Source of the DNA: Thermostichus sp047462415
GTDB taxonomy: Bacteria; Cyanobacteriota; Cyanobacteriia; Thermostichales; Thermostichaceae
Length of the DNA: 64,000 nt
Direction: 5' to 3'
NCBI RefSeq assembly: GCF_047462415.1
Contig: NZ_JANSJE010000004.1
Coordinates: 75,730-139,729 of the forward strand
Of the stretch, positions 52,390-60,820 are shown piece after piece. Below the pieces are notes generated by a model that was not told where the DNA came from, searched no databases, and was given only the letters and a program-made list of their open reading frames with translations. The stretch's first letter is position 1. Each line of letters starts with the position of its first letter. A program made the position numbers and the translations under genes.

Positions 52390-53871
52390 ATGTACATCGT
52401 GCAGATTGCGTCGGAATGTGCCCCCGTCATTAAGGCGGGTGGGCTAGGGGATGTGGTGTACGGCCTCAGCCGGGAGCTAGAAGTGCGGGGGCACTGTGTC
52501 GAGCTGGTTTTGCCCAAGTACGACACCATGCGCTACGACCAGATCTGGGGCTTGCACGATGCCTACCGCGACCTCTGGGTGCCCTGGTATGGGGGAGCCA
52601 TCCACTGCTCGGTGTACTGCGGCTGGGTACATGGCCGCCTTTGCTTTTTTATTGAGCCCCACTCCGGCGACAACTTCTTCAATCGCGGCTGCTACTATGG
52701 TTGCCCAGACGACAACATGCGCTTTGCTTTTTTCAGCAAGGCAGCTTTGGAGTTTCTCCTCAAAAGCAACAAGCGCCCCGACATCATCCACTGTCACGAC
52801 TGGCAGACAGGACTGGTGCCGGTACTGCTCTTTGAGATCTACAAGTACCACGGCATGGAAAACCAGCGGGTATGCTACACCATCCACAACTTCAAGCACC
52901 AGGGCTTTGGCGGCCCGGAAATTCTTTGGGCCACTGGCCTCAATCGGGAGCCCTATTACTTCCACTACGATCGTCTGCGAGATAACTTTAACCCCTTTGC
53001 CCTCAACTTTATGAAGGGCGGGATCGTCTTTTCCAACTTTGTCACCACGGTTTCTCCCAACCACGCCCTGGAAGTGCGATTTGGCGATTACGGCTATGGG
53101 CTGGGTCACACGCTTTATTTACACCAGCACAAGTTTCGCGGCGTCCTGAACGGCATCGATTACGATATTTGGAACCCTGAGATCGACCGCTTTATTCCTT
53201 TTCGCTACACAGCGCAAACTTTGGAAAACAAGGCCAAAAACAAAAGAGCCCTGCGGGAACGGCTGCTGTTGCAAGATGTCGAAAAGCCGATTGTGGCCTA
53301 TATCGGACGCCTCGATGAACAGAAAGGCGTGCATCTGGTGCACCACGCCATCTACCGCTCCCTGTTCAAAAATGCCCAGTTTGTTCTCCTGGGATCCGCC
53401 ACGGAGCCGGGGATCGGCGCCTGGTTTGCCCATGAGAAACGCTACCTCAACGACAACCCCGACGTTCACATCGAGCTGGGTTTCAACGAAGAACTTTCCC
53501 ACCTCATCTATGCAGGGGCAGACATCCTGGTGGTGCCCAGCCACTACGAGCCCTGCGGCCTCACCCAGATGATCGGCCTCAAGTACGGCACAGTTCCGGT
53601 GGTGAGGGGCGTGGGCGGCCTGGTGGATACCGTTTTTGACCGCGACTACGACAGTTGCAAATTGCCTGAGCAACGCAATGGCTACGTGTTCTACCACACG
53701 GATCACGCAGCCCTAGAGTCGGCGTTGGATCGGGCCATCGACCTATGGTACACCGCCCCCGACCAGTTTCGCCAACTGCAGATCCAGGGCATGAGCTACG
53801 ACTACTCCTGGAACTACCCCGGCAAAGAATACCTGGAGATCTACGACCAAATTCGCCACCGCTGGTCCTGA
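52390..53871 (+). CDS. glgA: Glycogen synthase GlgA
   Basis: GlgA extends alpha-1,4-glucan from ADP-glucose (GT5). The protein is 493 residues. The N-terminal ADP-glucose motif KAGGLGD is at residues 15-21; the C-terminal motif is PSHYEPCGLTQMIGL. ATG at 52390. It precedes the GH57 branching enzyme and sugar kinase genes on the same strand; these act on the same polymer, so a shared storage-carbohydrate role is likely. Two GlgA types exist in cyanobacteria; which this is cannot be settled here. Confidence 0.95.
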   Translation: MYIVQIASECAPVIKAGGLGDVVYGLSRELEVRGHCVELVLPKYDTMRYDQIWGLHDAYRDLWVPWYGGAIHCSVYCGWVHGRLCFFIEPHSGDNFFNRGCYYGCPDDNMRFAFFSKAALEFLLKSNKRPDIIHCHDWQTGLVPVLLFEIYKYHGMENQRVCYTIHNFKHQGFGGPEILWATGLNREPYYFHYDRLRDNFNPFALNFMKGGIVFSNFVTTVSPNHALEVRFGDYGYGLGHTLYLHQHKFRGVLNGIDYDIWNPEIDRFIPFRYTAQTLENKAKNKRALRERLLLQDVEKPIVAYIGRLDEQKGVHLVHHAIYRSLFKNAQFVLLGSATEPGIGAWFAHEKRYLNDNPDVHIELGFNEELSHLIYAGADILVVPSHYEPCGLTQMIGLKYGTVPVVRGVGGLVDTVFDRDYDSCKLPEQRNGYVFYHTDHAALESALDRAIDLWYTAPDQFRQLQIQGMSYDYSWNYPGKEYLEIYDQIRHRWS

Positions 53872-54044
53872 CCAACATCCCCCCGGCGGCCACCAGCGAT
53901 CCCCAGCGATCCCAGCCCTTGACCGCGAGGGGGAAATGCTGGACGATAGGTAGCAATGCTGCTCTTAACCTTCCCTACAGATTGATTGCTGGGGAAGGAA
54001 AGCTTGCTCCCTTATCTTCTCCCACCTGAGGATCCCTAGCCGCC

Positions 54045-55655
54045 ATGATAGGCTATCTTGCCTTGGTACTCCACGCACACCTGCCCTTTGTGCGCCACCC
54101 CGAGCAGGACTTTGTGCTGGAAGAAGAGTGGCTCTACGAAGCCATCACCGAGACCTATGTCCCGCTGCTGCACATGTTCGAGGGGCTGCGGCGAGATGGC
54201 ATCGACTTTCGCTTCACCATGTCTCTGACGCCGCCGCTGGTGTCGATGCTGCGGGATCCCTTGCTGCAGGAGCGCTACGACCACTATCTAACCAAGTTGG
54301 AAGAGCTGGCCCAACTGGAGTACGACAAGAACGCCACCAACGGCCACATTCGCTACCTAGCCGAGCACTACATCAAGCAATTTGCCATGGTCCGCGATCT
54401 CTGGGAGCGCTACGACCGGGATCTGGTGCGGGCCTTCAAACAGTTTCAGGACAGCGGCAACTTGGAGATCATTACCTGTGGCGCCACCCACGGCTACCTG
54501 CCCCTGATGCAGATGTACCCGCAGGCGGTTTGGGCCCAACTTATCGTGGCCTGCGAGCACTACAACGAGCACTTTGGCCAATGGCCGCGGGGGATCTGGC
54601 TGCCGGAATGCGCCTACTACCAAGGGCTGGAGCGGATGATCGCCGATGCCGGCCTGCGCTACATGATCACCGACGCCCACGGCCTGCTCTACGCCAAGCC
54701 ACGGCCCCGCTACGGCATGTACGCCCCCATCTTTACCGAGACCGGTGTTGCCGTCTTCGGTCGGGATCACGAGTCTTCCCAACAGGTGTGGTCGGCGGAG
54801 GTGGGCTACCCCGGGGATCCCGTCTATCGCGAGTTCTACAAAGACCTGGGGTATGAGGCCGACTACGAATACATCAAGCCCTACATCATGCCCAACGGCC
54901 AGCGGAAAAACACCGGCATCAAGTACCACCGCATCACGGGGCGGAACCTAGATCTAGGGCAGAAGGAACTCTACGATCCCTACTGGGCCAGGGAGAAGGC
55001 GGCAGAACATGCGGGCAACTTCATGTTCAACCGCCAGCGACAGATCGAATATCTGCACAGCGTCATGGGGCGCCCGCCGCTGGTGGTGGCTCCCTACGAT
55101 GCTGAGCTGTTCGGCCATTGGTGGTACGAGGGCCCCTGGTTTTTGGATTTTCTCATTCGCAAGAGCTACTTCGACCAAACCACCTATCGCATGACCCACC
55201 TGGCGGAGTACTTGCGGGAGAACCCCACCCAACAGGTGTGCAAACCGGCCCAATCCAGTTGGGGGGCGCGCGGCTTCCACGAGTACTGGCTCAACCCCAC
55301 CAACGCCTGGATCTATCCCCACTTGCACAAGGCCACCGAGCGGATGATCGAGCTGAGCCGCCGTGAGCCCGCCGATGACCTGGAGTGGCGAGCCCTGAAC
55401 CAGGCGGCGCGGGAAGTGCTGTTGGCCCAATCTTCCGACTGGGCCTTCATCATGCGCACGGGGACGATGGTTCCCTATGCCGTACGTCGCACCAAGTCCC
55501 ACCTGCTGCGCTTCAATCACCTCTACGAGAAGATCCAAGCCGGCCAGTTGCGGCGAGAAAAAGCCACCCCCGAAGACGAGCAGTGGCTGGCCAAGGTGGA
55601 ATACATGGACAACATCTTCCCCAACATCAACTACCGAGTTTACCGGCCCCTCTGA
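54045..55655 (+). CDS. GH57 1,4-alpha-glucan branching enzyme
   Basis: The protein is 536 residues. The N-terminus MIGYLALVLHAHLPFVRHPE is the family hallmark. The predicted nucleophile is E188 (WLPECAYYQ) and the acid/base D352 (PYDAELFGHWW). The C-terminal DUF1957-type helical domain follows (SSDWAFIMRTGTMVPYA). Members make alpha-1,6 branches in glycogen. It stands 174 bp after glgA and abuts the FGGY kinase gene with no gap, suggesting one transcript. Confidence 0.93.
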   Translation: MIGYLALVLHAHLPFVRHPEQDFVLEEEWLYEAITETYVPLLHMFEGLRRDGIDFRFTMSLTPPLVSMLRDPLLQERYDHYLTKLEELAQLEYDKNATNGHIRYLAEHYIKQFAMVRDLWERYDRDLVRAFKQFQDSGNLEIITCGATHGYLPLMQMYPQAVWAQLIVACEHYNEHFGQWPRGIWLPECAYYQGLERMIADAGLRYMITDAHGLLYAKPRPRYGMYAPIFTETGVAVFGRDHESSQQVWSAEVGYPGDPVYREFYKDLGYEADYEYIKPYIMPNGQRKNTGIKYHRITGRNLDLGQKELYDPYWAREKAAEHAGNFMFNRQRQIEYLHSVMGRPPLVVAPYDAELFGHWWYEGPWFLDFLIRKSYFDQTTYRMTHLAEYLRENPTQQVCKPAQSSWGARGFHEYWLNPTNAWIYPHLHKATERMIELSRREPADDLEWRALNQAAREVLLAQSSDWAFIMRTGTMVPYAVRRTKSHLLRFNHLYEKIQAGQLRREKATPEDEQWLAKVEYMDNIFPNINYRVYRPL

Positions 55656-57002
55656 ATGTCCCCTGTATTTCTCGGGATCGATCTGGGCACTTCGGGGATG
55701 CGGGTGGTGGCCCTCTCCGAGACAGGGGAGGTGGTGGTCAAAAGCGAGCGCTCCTGGGATCCCCCGGAAACCAATCCAGGCCGCTGGCTGCGCACCCTGA
55801 AGGCGCTGCTGGGCCACCTCAAAGCTCAACTGGGGGATCGCTACGCCATTGTTGCCCTGAGTGCCTGCAGCACCTCGGGTACAGTGCTGCCGGTGGACGG
55901 GCGGGGCATGCCGCTGGATCAAGCCTGGCTGTATTCCGACCGGCGGGGTCAGGCCCAGGCCCAGCGCCTGGGGATCCCTGCCAGTTGGGGGCTCGGCCGC
56001 TGGCTGTGGTGGGCAGAGGCCCATCCCGACCAATACCGGGACAGCTACCTGGCCCATCCGGCGGACTTTCTCCTCAGCCAACTGGGGGGCCGCCGGCGGG
56101 TAACCGATCACACCCATGCCCTCAAGAGCGGCTTTGACCTGGAAACCTACACCTGGCCGCGGGAGCGGCTATCTCAGCAAGGCCTTGATCCCAAGCGCTT
56201 TCCTGAGGTGGTGGCGCCAGGAACAGTTCTGGGAACGGTGCGGCCTGAGTGGGAGCTGGGGCCAGAAGTGCTGATTGCTGCCGGGATCACCGATGGCTGC
56301 GCCGGGCAACTGGCAGCAGGAGCTACTCGCTTGGGGCAGGTTTCCACCAGCCTGGGCACAACTCTTATCTTCAAGGCCAACAGCCCTGACCCTGTGCAAA
56401 CGCCGAGTATCTATTCTCATCTGCACCCCGACCGCAGCGGTTGGTGGCCGGGGGCGGCCTCCTTTTGCGGCGGCGGCGTCCTGCCCCACTTCTTTCCCGG
56501 CGGCGACTTTGCTGCCTTGGATCGGCAGGCGGAGGCCCATCTGCCCACGGGCCTAGTCAGCTATCCTCTCTGCCGGCCCGGCGAGCGTTTCCCCATCCTG
56601 GATAGCGAATTTGCCGGCTTCTTGCCCCAGGCGGAAGTGGGATCCCTTCGCTTTTATGCAGCTCTTTTGGAAGGGGTGGCGATGGTGGAGCGGCTGGGGC
56701 TGGAAACCTTGATTGCCCACGGGATCCCAGTGCAAGAGCCGCTATTAACCACTGGCGGCGGCTGCAAAAGCCCCCTCTGGCTGCGCCTGCGGGCCAGCAT
56801 CCTCGCCCGCCCCCTGGCAGTGGTCAGGCACCCGGAGCCGGCGGTAGGGGCAGCCATCCTGGCCGCCTCAGCCTATTGGTGCTGTTCGGTGCAGCAGGCT
56901 GCCGATCGCTTGGTACAGGTGGAACGCCTCATCCAGCCGGATTCCGAGTGGGTCAAGGCTTATGCCGAGATCTACTCGGAGTTCCGTAGCCGCCTTTTCT
57001 AG
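55656..57002 (+). CDS. FGGY-family carbohydrate kinase (xylulokinase-like)
   Basis: The protein is 448 residues. N-terminal FGGY motif: FLGIDLGTSGMRVVALSETG; the second domain has GITDGCAGQLAAGA, TSLGTTLIFK and TTGGGCKSPLWLRLRASILA. The substrate is probably D-xylulose or a related ketose; glycerol kinase is less likely. The start codon follows the branching-enzyme stop directly. A short stretch of 18 bp (56811-56828) resembles a CRISPR spacer 560 bp downstream. Confidence 0.88.
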   Translation: MSPVFLGIDLGTSGMRVVALSETGEVVVKSERSWDPPETNPGRWLRTLKALLGHLKAQLGDRYAIVALSACSTSGTVLPVDGRGMPLDQAWLYSDRRGQAQAQRLGIPASWGLGRWLWWAEAHPDQYRDSYLAHPADFLLSQLGGRRRVTDHTHALKSGFDLETYTWPRERLSQQGLDPKRFPEVVAPGTVLGTVRPEWELGPEVLIAAGITDGCAGQLAAGATRLGQVSTSLGTTLIFKANSPDPVQTPSIYSHLHPDRSGWWPGAASFCGGGVLPHFFPGGDFAALDRQAEAHLPTGLVSYPLCRPGERFPILDSEFAGFLPQAEVGSLRFYAALLEGVAMVERLGLETLIAHGIPVQEPLLTTGGGCKSPLWLRLRASILARPLAVVRHPEPAVGAAILAASAYWCCSVQQAADRLVQVERLIQPDSEWVKAYAEIYSEFRSRLF

Positions 57003-57005
57003 GGA

Positions 57006-57655
57006 GTTTCCAATTTCTTTTCTTTATCTTTTCCAATTTCTAGGGATCCCCCGAAGAGCTAACCGCTCGCCTCCCCTCTCCCAGTGGGAGAGGGGCCAGG
57101 GGTGAGGGAAGTTGGATCCCCCCGAAGGGGAACCGATCAGCGGCTATCAGGGTTGCCCGACTGTGGTCTAGTTTCCAATTTCTAGGGATCCCCCCGAAGG
57201 GGAACCTACCCGCTGGCGGGGGGAAGAGAGTGCCTATGATGAGGTGTTTCCAATTTCTAGGGATCCCCCCGAAGGGGAACCACATTGGTCAAAGCACTTT
57301 ACTATGTAAACCAACTGGTTTCCAATTTCTAGGGATCCCCCCGAAGGGGAACCAAACCGAAATGCCGCCGCCCCTGGCAGTGGTTAGGTAAGGTTTCCAA
57401 TTTCTAGGGATCCCCCCGAAGGGGAACCAGGGTGGATTAGTCTCTCACCACCCTTCACAAATCTATGGTTTCCAATTTCTAGGGATCCCCCCGAAGGGGA
57501 ACCAGCGACTTGGAAATCCCCGTCTACCCCGTAGACGAGGGAACGTTTCCAATTTCTAGGGATCCCCCCGAAGGGGAACCGTTGCCATGGAGTTCCTGCC
57601 ACCCCACATTGAAACTCAGGTTTCCAATTTCTAGGGATCCCCCCGAAGGGGAACC
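57006..57655 (-). CRISPR. CRISPR array: seven perfect 36-bp repeats plus decayed trailer-end copies
   Basis: Perfect repeats are at 57171-57206, 57246-57281, 57318-57353, 57393-57428, 57468-57503, 57545-57580 and 57620-57655. Spacers are 36-41 bp. On the minus strand the repeat starts GGTTCCCC-TTCG-GGGG, a UUCG-loop hairpin, and ends ATTGGAAAC, matching the common GAAAC end, so I infer minus-strand transcription with the leader at 57656-57914. Degenerate copies at low coordinates (57029-57064, and 57111-57134 lacking 12 internal bases) then lie at the trailer, as expected. A 13-base start fragment sits at 57006-57018. No cas gene is in the window. Confidence 0.95.
57073..57095. repeat. Dispersed hairpin inserted between degenerate CRISPR repeats
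   Basis: CCCCTCTCCC-AGT-GGGAGAGGGG has the same stem as the hairpins at 1279-1301 and 40748-40770. It occupies the place of a spacer between the two decayed repeats at 57029-57064 and 57111-57134. Confidence 0.75.
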
Positions 57656-57914
57656 TCTACCCTTATTAAACCCAAGCGGGGCAAGGAATGCAAGACCCAT
57701 TTGCGAGGGGGTCGGTCGAAGACGGCAAAAAAGAGCCTGGAAGAGGGGGGGCAAGAGGCCTGAAAGCCTTGTGGCGCAAGGCATCGAGCGGGTCAACGAA
57801 AGAATCGGCCTTTGCGGGATTTGGCGAGGCGCTCGCGGAGCCGCTGCTACCGTTTTTGTGTTGCTTTGCCAACACAGCTAGCTTGAAGATCCACGTAAGG
57901 GGCCGACAACGGTT
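57656..57914 (-). promoter_or_regulatory. Presumed CRISPR leader region
   Basis: This 259-bp stretch lies upstream of the array on the minus strand and before the next gene. It is moderately GC-rich with short direct repetition (AACACA near 57868). No promoter was identified. The leader call depends on the inferred array direction. Confidence 0.4.
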
Positions 57915-58721
57915 TTAAAGGGGATGCTGCATCAGCCAAAAGCCGGCGAAAGACTGGGCCCGGAAATCGCTTTGGATGGCGAGGAAGTGGATCCCTTGGG
58001 CTTGGCGTTGGCGTTGGGCAAAGCCTTCTGCCTCCGCTTGCAGCTTTTCATCTTTTAGTTGCGCAAACAGGTAGCAATCGCTGAGGCCAGCCTCGAACAG
58101 CAGCCGTCCCTCCGCCACCGTCAAGTAGGCAGGCTCCATACCGCTCAGCCAGGCTGCTATGGGCAGCGCCCGCCGCGAGGCAATCACCAACCCAGGAATG
58201 ATGGTGTCAGGCGCCAGGGCCTCCCAGTTTAGGGGGAACAGCTCGCCAAATTCCATTGGCCAGGTCTCGGCATCCCGCAGATCCCCGGCCCGCAAGGTAA
58301 CGAACGCCCAGCGCTCCCCCTGCAACTTGTCCGGCAGGGGGATGGGATCCGGCGGATCCGGCTCCACCGGCGGCTCGGGGCTGTAGGTAAATTGGGTTTC
58401 CTGAGGGTAAACCTGCTCTGCCCGTTCCCGCATCCAGGCCTTGAGGGCATAGACGCGGCGGCTGGGCAGCATCGGGATCCCAACGGCGTTGCAGGCCCGC
58501 TGCAAAATGGAGCTCATGCGGGCGCGGAAGACGCGAATGGCCGAAGGGGGCTGGGGGGCCACTTCCAAATAGCTGCGCAACTGTTGGGCCACCCAGGTGC
58601 TATTGACCTCTTGGTTGCTGCAGTACTGGGCCTGGCGAAACTGGCCGCTGGCATCGCACACCAGCAGCTCCCAAACCCGCCGCTCCTGCGCATCCCGCAG
58701 CGGAACGGCGTTAAAATCCAT
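57915..58721 (-). CDS. Tab2/Atab2-family RNA-binding protein
   Basis: The family promotes photosystem I mRNA translation in algae and plants; the cyanobacterial role is inferred. The protein is about 268 residues from the ATG at 58721 (MDFNAVPLRDAQERRVWELL). Family segments are VNSTWVAQQLRSYLE, IRVFRARMSSILQRACNAVG, LPSRRVYALKAWM and GLVIASRRALPIAAWLSGME. The open frame continues to 58979 inside the VOC gene, but family members begin near (M)xIWxxDF, so a slightly earlier non-ATG start is possible. CRISPR array lies downstream. Confidence 0.85.
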   Translation of the reverse strand: MDFNAVPLRDAQERRVWELLVCDASGQFRQAQYCSNQEVNSTWVAQQLRSYLEVAPQPPSAIRVFRARMSSILQRACNAVGIPMLPSRRVYALKAWMRERAEQVYPQETQFTYSPEPPVEPDPPDPIPLPDKLQGERWAFVTLRAGDLRDAETWPMEFGELFPLNWEALAPDTIIPGLVIASRRALPIAAWLSGMEPAYLTVAEGRLLFEAGLSDCYLFAQLKDEKLQAEAEGFAQRQRQAQGIHFLAIQSDFRAQSFAGFWLMQHPL

Positions 58722-58785
58722 CTGCCAAATGGGGCCGCGCGCAGGGCCTAGGGGTTGAGTGGCCAAAGGATCCCTCCTGTTCGCG

Positions 58786-59274
58786 CTATGTGCCACTTTC
58801 GCCACCACCTGAGTGGGCCGAGGGGTGTTCCCGCGAGCGGTGCGAAGCCTCATCCCCGACCATGGCCCATTCCCGCTCCCCGAAAATGGCGGTGGTGTGG
58901 CGGTAGTGCTTAAACTCCAGCAGGTTGTAGAAGGGATCCTGCAAAAAGAAGGTGCCGTGCTCCAGGGGGGTGCCGACAAAGCGCCAGCGCGGCTCCTGAT
59001 AGAAAGGCAATCCCCGTGCCTGGGCCCGCTCAGCCAGCGCCTGCCAATCTGCTTGGGCAGGGAAGATCAGGCCAAAGTGGCGGGGGTAGATGCCCCGCTG
59101 GGGCCTCAGCTCTTCCTGGGTGAGGTGGGCCACCAGTTGATGGCCATAGAGGTTCAAAATGACTGAAACAGGCGTTTCCCGACCGATTTGGCAACCCAAG
59201 CCCTCGCCGTAGTAAGTCTTGGCCAAGGCAATATCGGCAACGGGAAAGGCCAGATGAAAGCGGATGGGTTCCAT
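58786..59274 (-). CDS. VOC superfamily (glyoxalase/dioxygenase-like) protein
   Basis: The protein is 162 residues. Two beta-alpha-beta-beta-beta modules are visible: RFHLAFPVADIALAKTYYGE and FLQDPFYNLLEFKHYR. Candidate metal ligands are His in RFHLAF, His in RHFGLIF and Glu in LLEFKHY, matching the VOC H-H-E layout. Substrate unknown. The C-terminal ~25 residues are a charged tail. It lies upstream of the Tab2-like gene on the same strand and may be co-transcribed. Confidence 0.85.
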   Translation of the reverse strand: MEPIRFHLAFPVADIALAKTYYGEGLGCQIGRETPVSVILNLYGHQLVAHLTQEELRPQRGIYPRHFGLIFPAQADWQALAERAQARGLPFYQEPRWRFVGTPLEHGTFFLQDPFYNLLEFKHYRHTTAIFGEREWAMVGDEASHRSREHPSAHSGGGESGT

Positions 59275-59442
59275 GGGCTCTCTCGCAAAGCAGCCTGCTC
59301 GACTCAGGATCCCTGCTCTTTATCAAGGTAGGCGATTTTGGAACGGCTGCTGCCAGGTGGGATCCCTTCTCAGGCCCAAGCTGTACGCCTTTGCGCAGGA
59401 GTGCCAACCGCTCGGATGCTATAACACTAGCTAGTGTGTAAT

Positions 59443-59466
59443 CCGCTCGCGTCAGCGGGACGGAGT
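59443..59466. repeat. Intergenic copy of the short palindromic dispersed repeat
   Basis: CCGCT-CGCGTC-AGCGG forms a 5-bp stem with a 6-nt loop, followed by GACGGAGT. CGCGTCAGCGGGACGGAGT matches the antiporter-gene copy exactly. It lies in the 256-bp gap before the second tonB gene. Confidence 0.65.
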
Positions 59467-59530
59467 GGCCGAGTCTGCAACAAGAGAACTCGGTGTGTTG
59501 AGAGGTTTGTAAGAAGGGGCAATCTTGGCC

Positions 59531-60658
59531 ATGGCCAGCATCTGGGTTGAACAGCGCCGCCGCGAGGACGAGTCGCGCGATTTTTTTTGGATGGTGGCGC
59601 TGTCCTTGTTGCTGCATGCGCTGGCGCTGCTGGCCTTGCTCTACTGGAGTCGGTTTTGGCCGCTTCGCCAGGAAGAACAAAAAGCCATCGAGTTTATCCT
59701 TCTGGAGCCAGAAGATCTCAAGCCGCCGGAAGAGGCAAAGCTGGTTTCAGAAGTGGATTCCCGCGATGGGGGCAAACGGGCGGAAGCCCCTCCTTCCCAG
59801 GGCAGTCCACCCCAATCCCAGGCTGCTCCTCGCCAGGAGGCTCCCCAACCCCAGCCGCCGCAACCACAGCAGCCTGCCCCTGTGCCACCACCTGCCCCGG
59901 CGGAAGTTGCCCTGGCCACTCCTAGACCTACCCCACCCCCCACACCAACTGCGCCTCCGGCTCCTCCTCGGCCTGCGGCAACCCCAACTGCAGCCCCACC
60001 TCCGCCCACCCCAGCCCCCCGACCCACTCCCACCCAGACCCCGCCGCCCGTGGCGGCTGCTCCTCCTGCCACGCCGGATCCCACGCCTCCCCCCACCGCC
60101 GAGCCTCTACCCGTGCAGCCCAGCGAGCGGGCTTCGGATCTCAGCCAATTGCAGCCCGTTGCGCCTGCTCCCCAACCGCCGACGGAGGTTCTCCCTGCTG
60201 AGCGGCCCTCCGATTCTTCCCAGTTGGGGCCGCCCATCAGCGCTTCCGCTCCCAGTGATGGGGCTGGGATCCAGGGCAGAGGAGCCAGCGGCTTGGCCAA
60301 CCCCACCCAGTCGGCTCCCAACCCCCCCAGTGTGGCGGCGCGGGCCAATGTGGATTGGGGCCCTTGGCTGGCAGCTTTGCAACGGAAAGTGGAACAAAAT
60401 TGGATCCCAGGGCAGACCGGCACTTCCCGCCGCACGGTGGTGATCTTCACCGTGGGTCGAGCCGGCGACCTACAGAGCATTCGCTTAGGGCGCACATCTG
60501 GCAGCCAACAAACCGACGACGCGGCGCTGACGGCGATTCAGCGGGCGGCACCCTTTTTGCCTCTGCCTGAAGCCTATGAGGGCAACTCGGTGACGATCAA
60601 CTTCACCTTCGACATCAACGTGTTGGGACAATTAACCGTAGGTGGATCGGCTAACTGA
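59531..60658 (+). CDS. TonB-like energy transducer (second copy)
   Basis: The protein is 375 residues from the ATG at 59531. A single N-terminal helix (FFWMVALSLLLHALALLALL) anchors it. A Pro/Ala/Thr-rich spacer of about 190 residues follows, then a C-terminal domain WLAALQRKVEQNWIPG, VVIFTVGRAGDLQSIRL and DDAALTAIQRAAPF resembling TonB/TolA. The layout is the classical single-anchor form, unlike the first TonB at 6979-8268. No receptor lies beside it. Confidence 0.85.
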   Translation: MASIWVEQRRREDESRDFFWMVALSLLLHALALLALLYWSRFWPLRQEEQKAIEFILLEPEDLKPPEEAKLVSEVDSRDGGKRAEAPPSQGSPPQSQAAPRQEAPQPQPPQPQQPAPVPPPAPAEVALATPRPTPPPTPTAPPAPPRPAATPTAAPPPPTPAPRPTPTQTPPPVAAAPPATPDPTPPPTAEPLPVQPSERASDLSQLQPVAPAPQPPTEVLPAERPSDSSQLGPPISASAPSDGAGIQGRGASGLANPTQSAPNPPSVAARANVDWGPWLAALQRKVEQNWIPGQTGTSRRTVVIFTVGRAGDLQSIRLGRTSGSQQTDDAALTAIQRAAPFLPLPEAYEGNSVTINFTFDINVLGQLTVGGSAN

Positions 60659-60820
60659 CAACGGCCTCACGGTGCTGCCTCCCAAAACGTCGCAGCAGAA
60701 CTGCAGGGATCGCTCCAGCTTGTCAATTGCGGATCATGGCAGGGACAGAAGGCACTGGACAAGCTCGGAGAATCGGCGACGGTGAGTTTATCCTAGTCCT
60801 TGATTCTTAGAGATCCGTTG

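Noticed and set aside
54954..56117. A long minus-strand frame across the GH57 and kinase genes
   Set aside because: Antisense to two well-supported genes and lacking any family resemblance.
57354..57392. Self-targeting spacer against the kinase gene
   Set aside because: Only 17 of 18 bases in one part match and the rest of the 39-bp spacer does not, so it is not a credible protospacer; reported only as a low-interest similarity.
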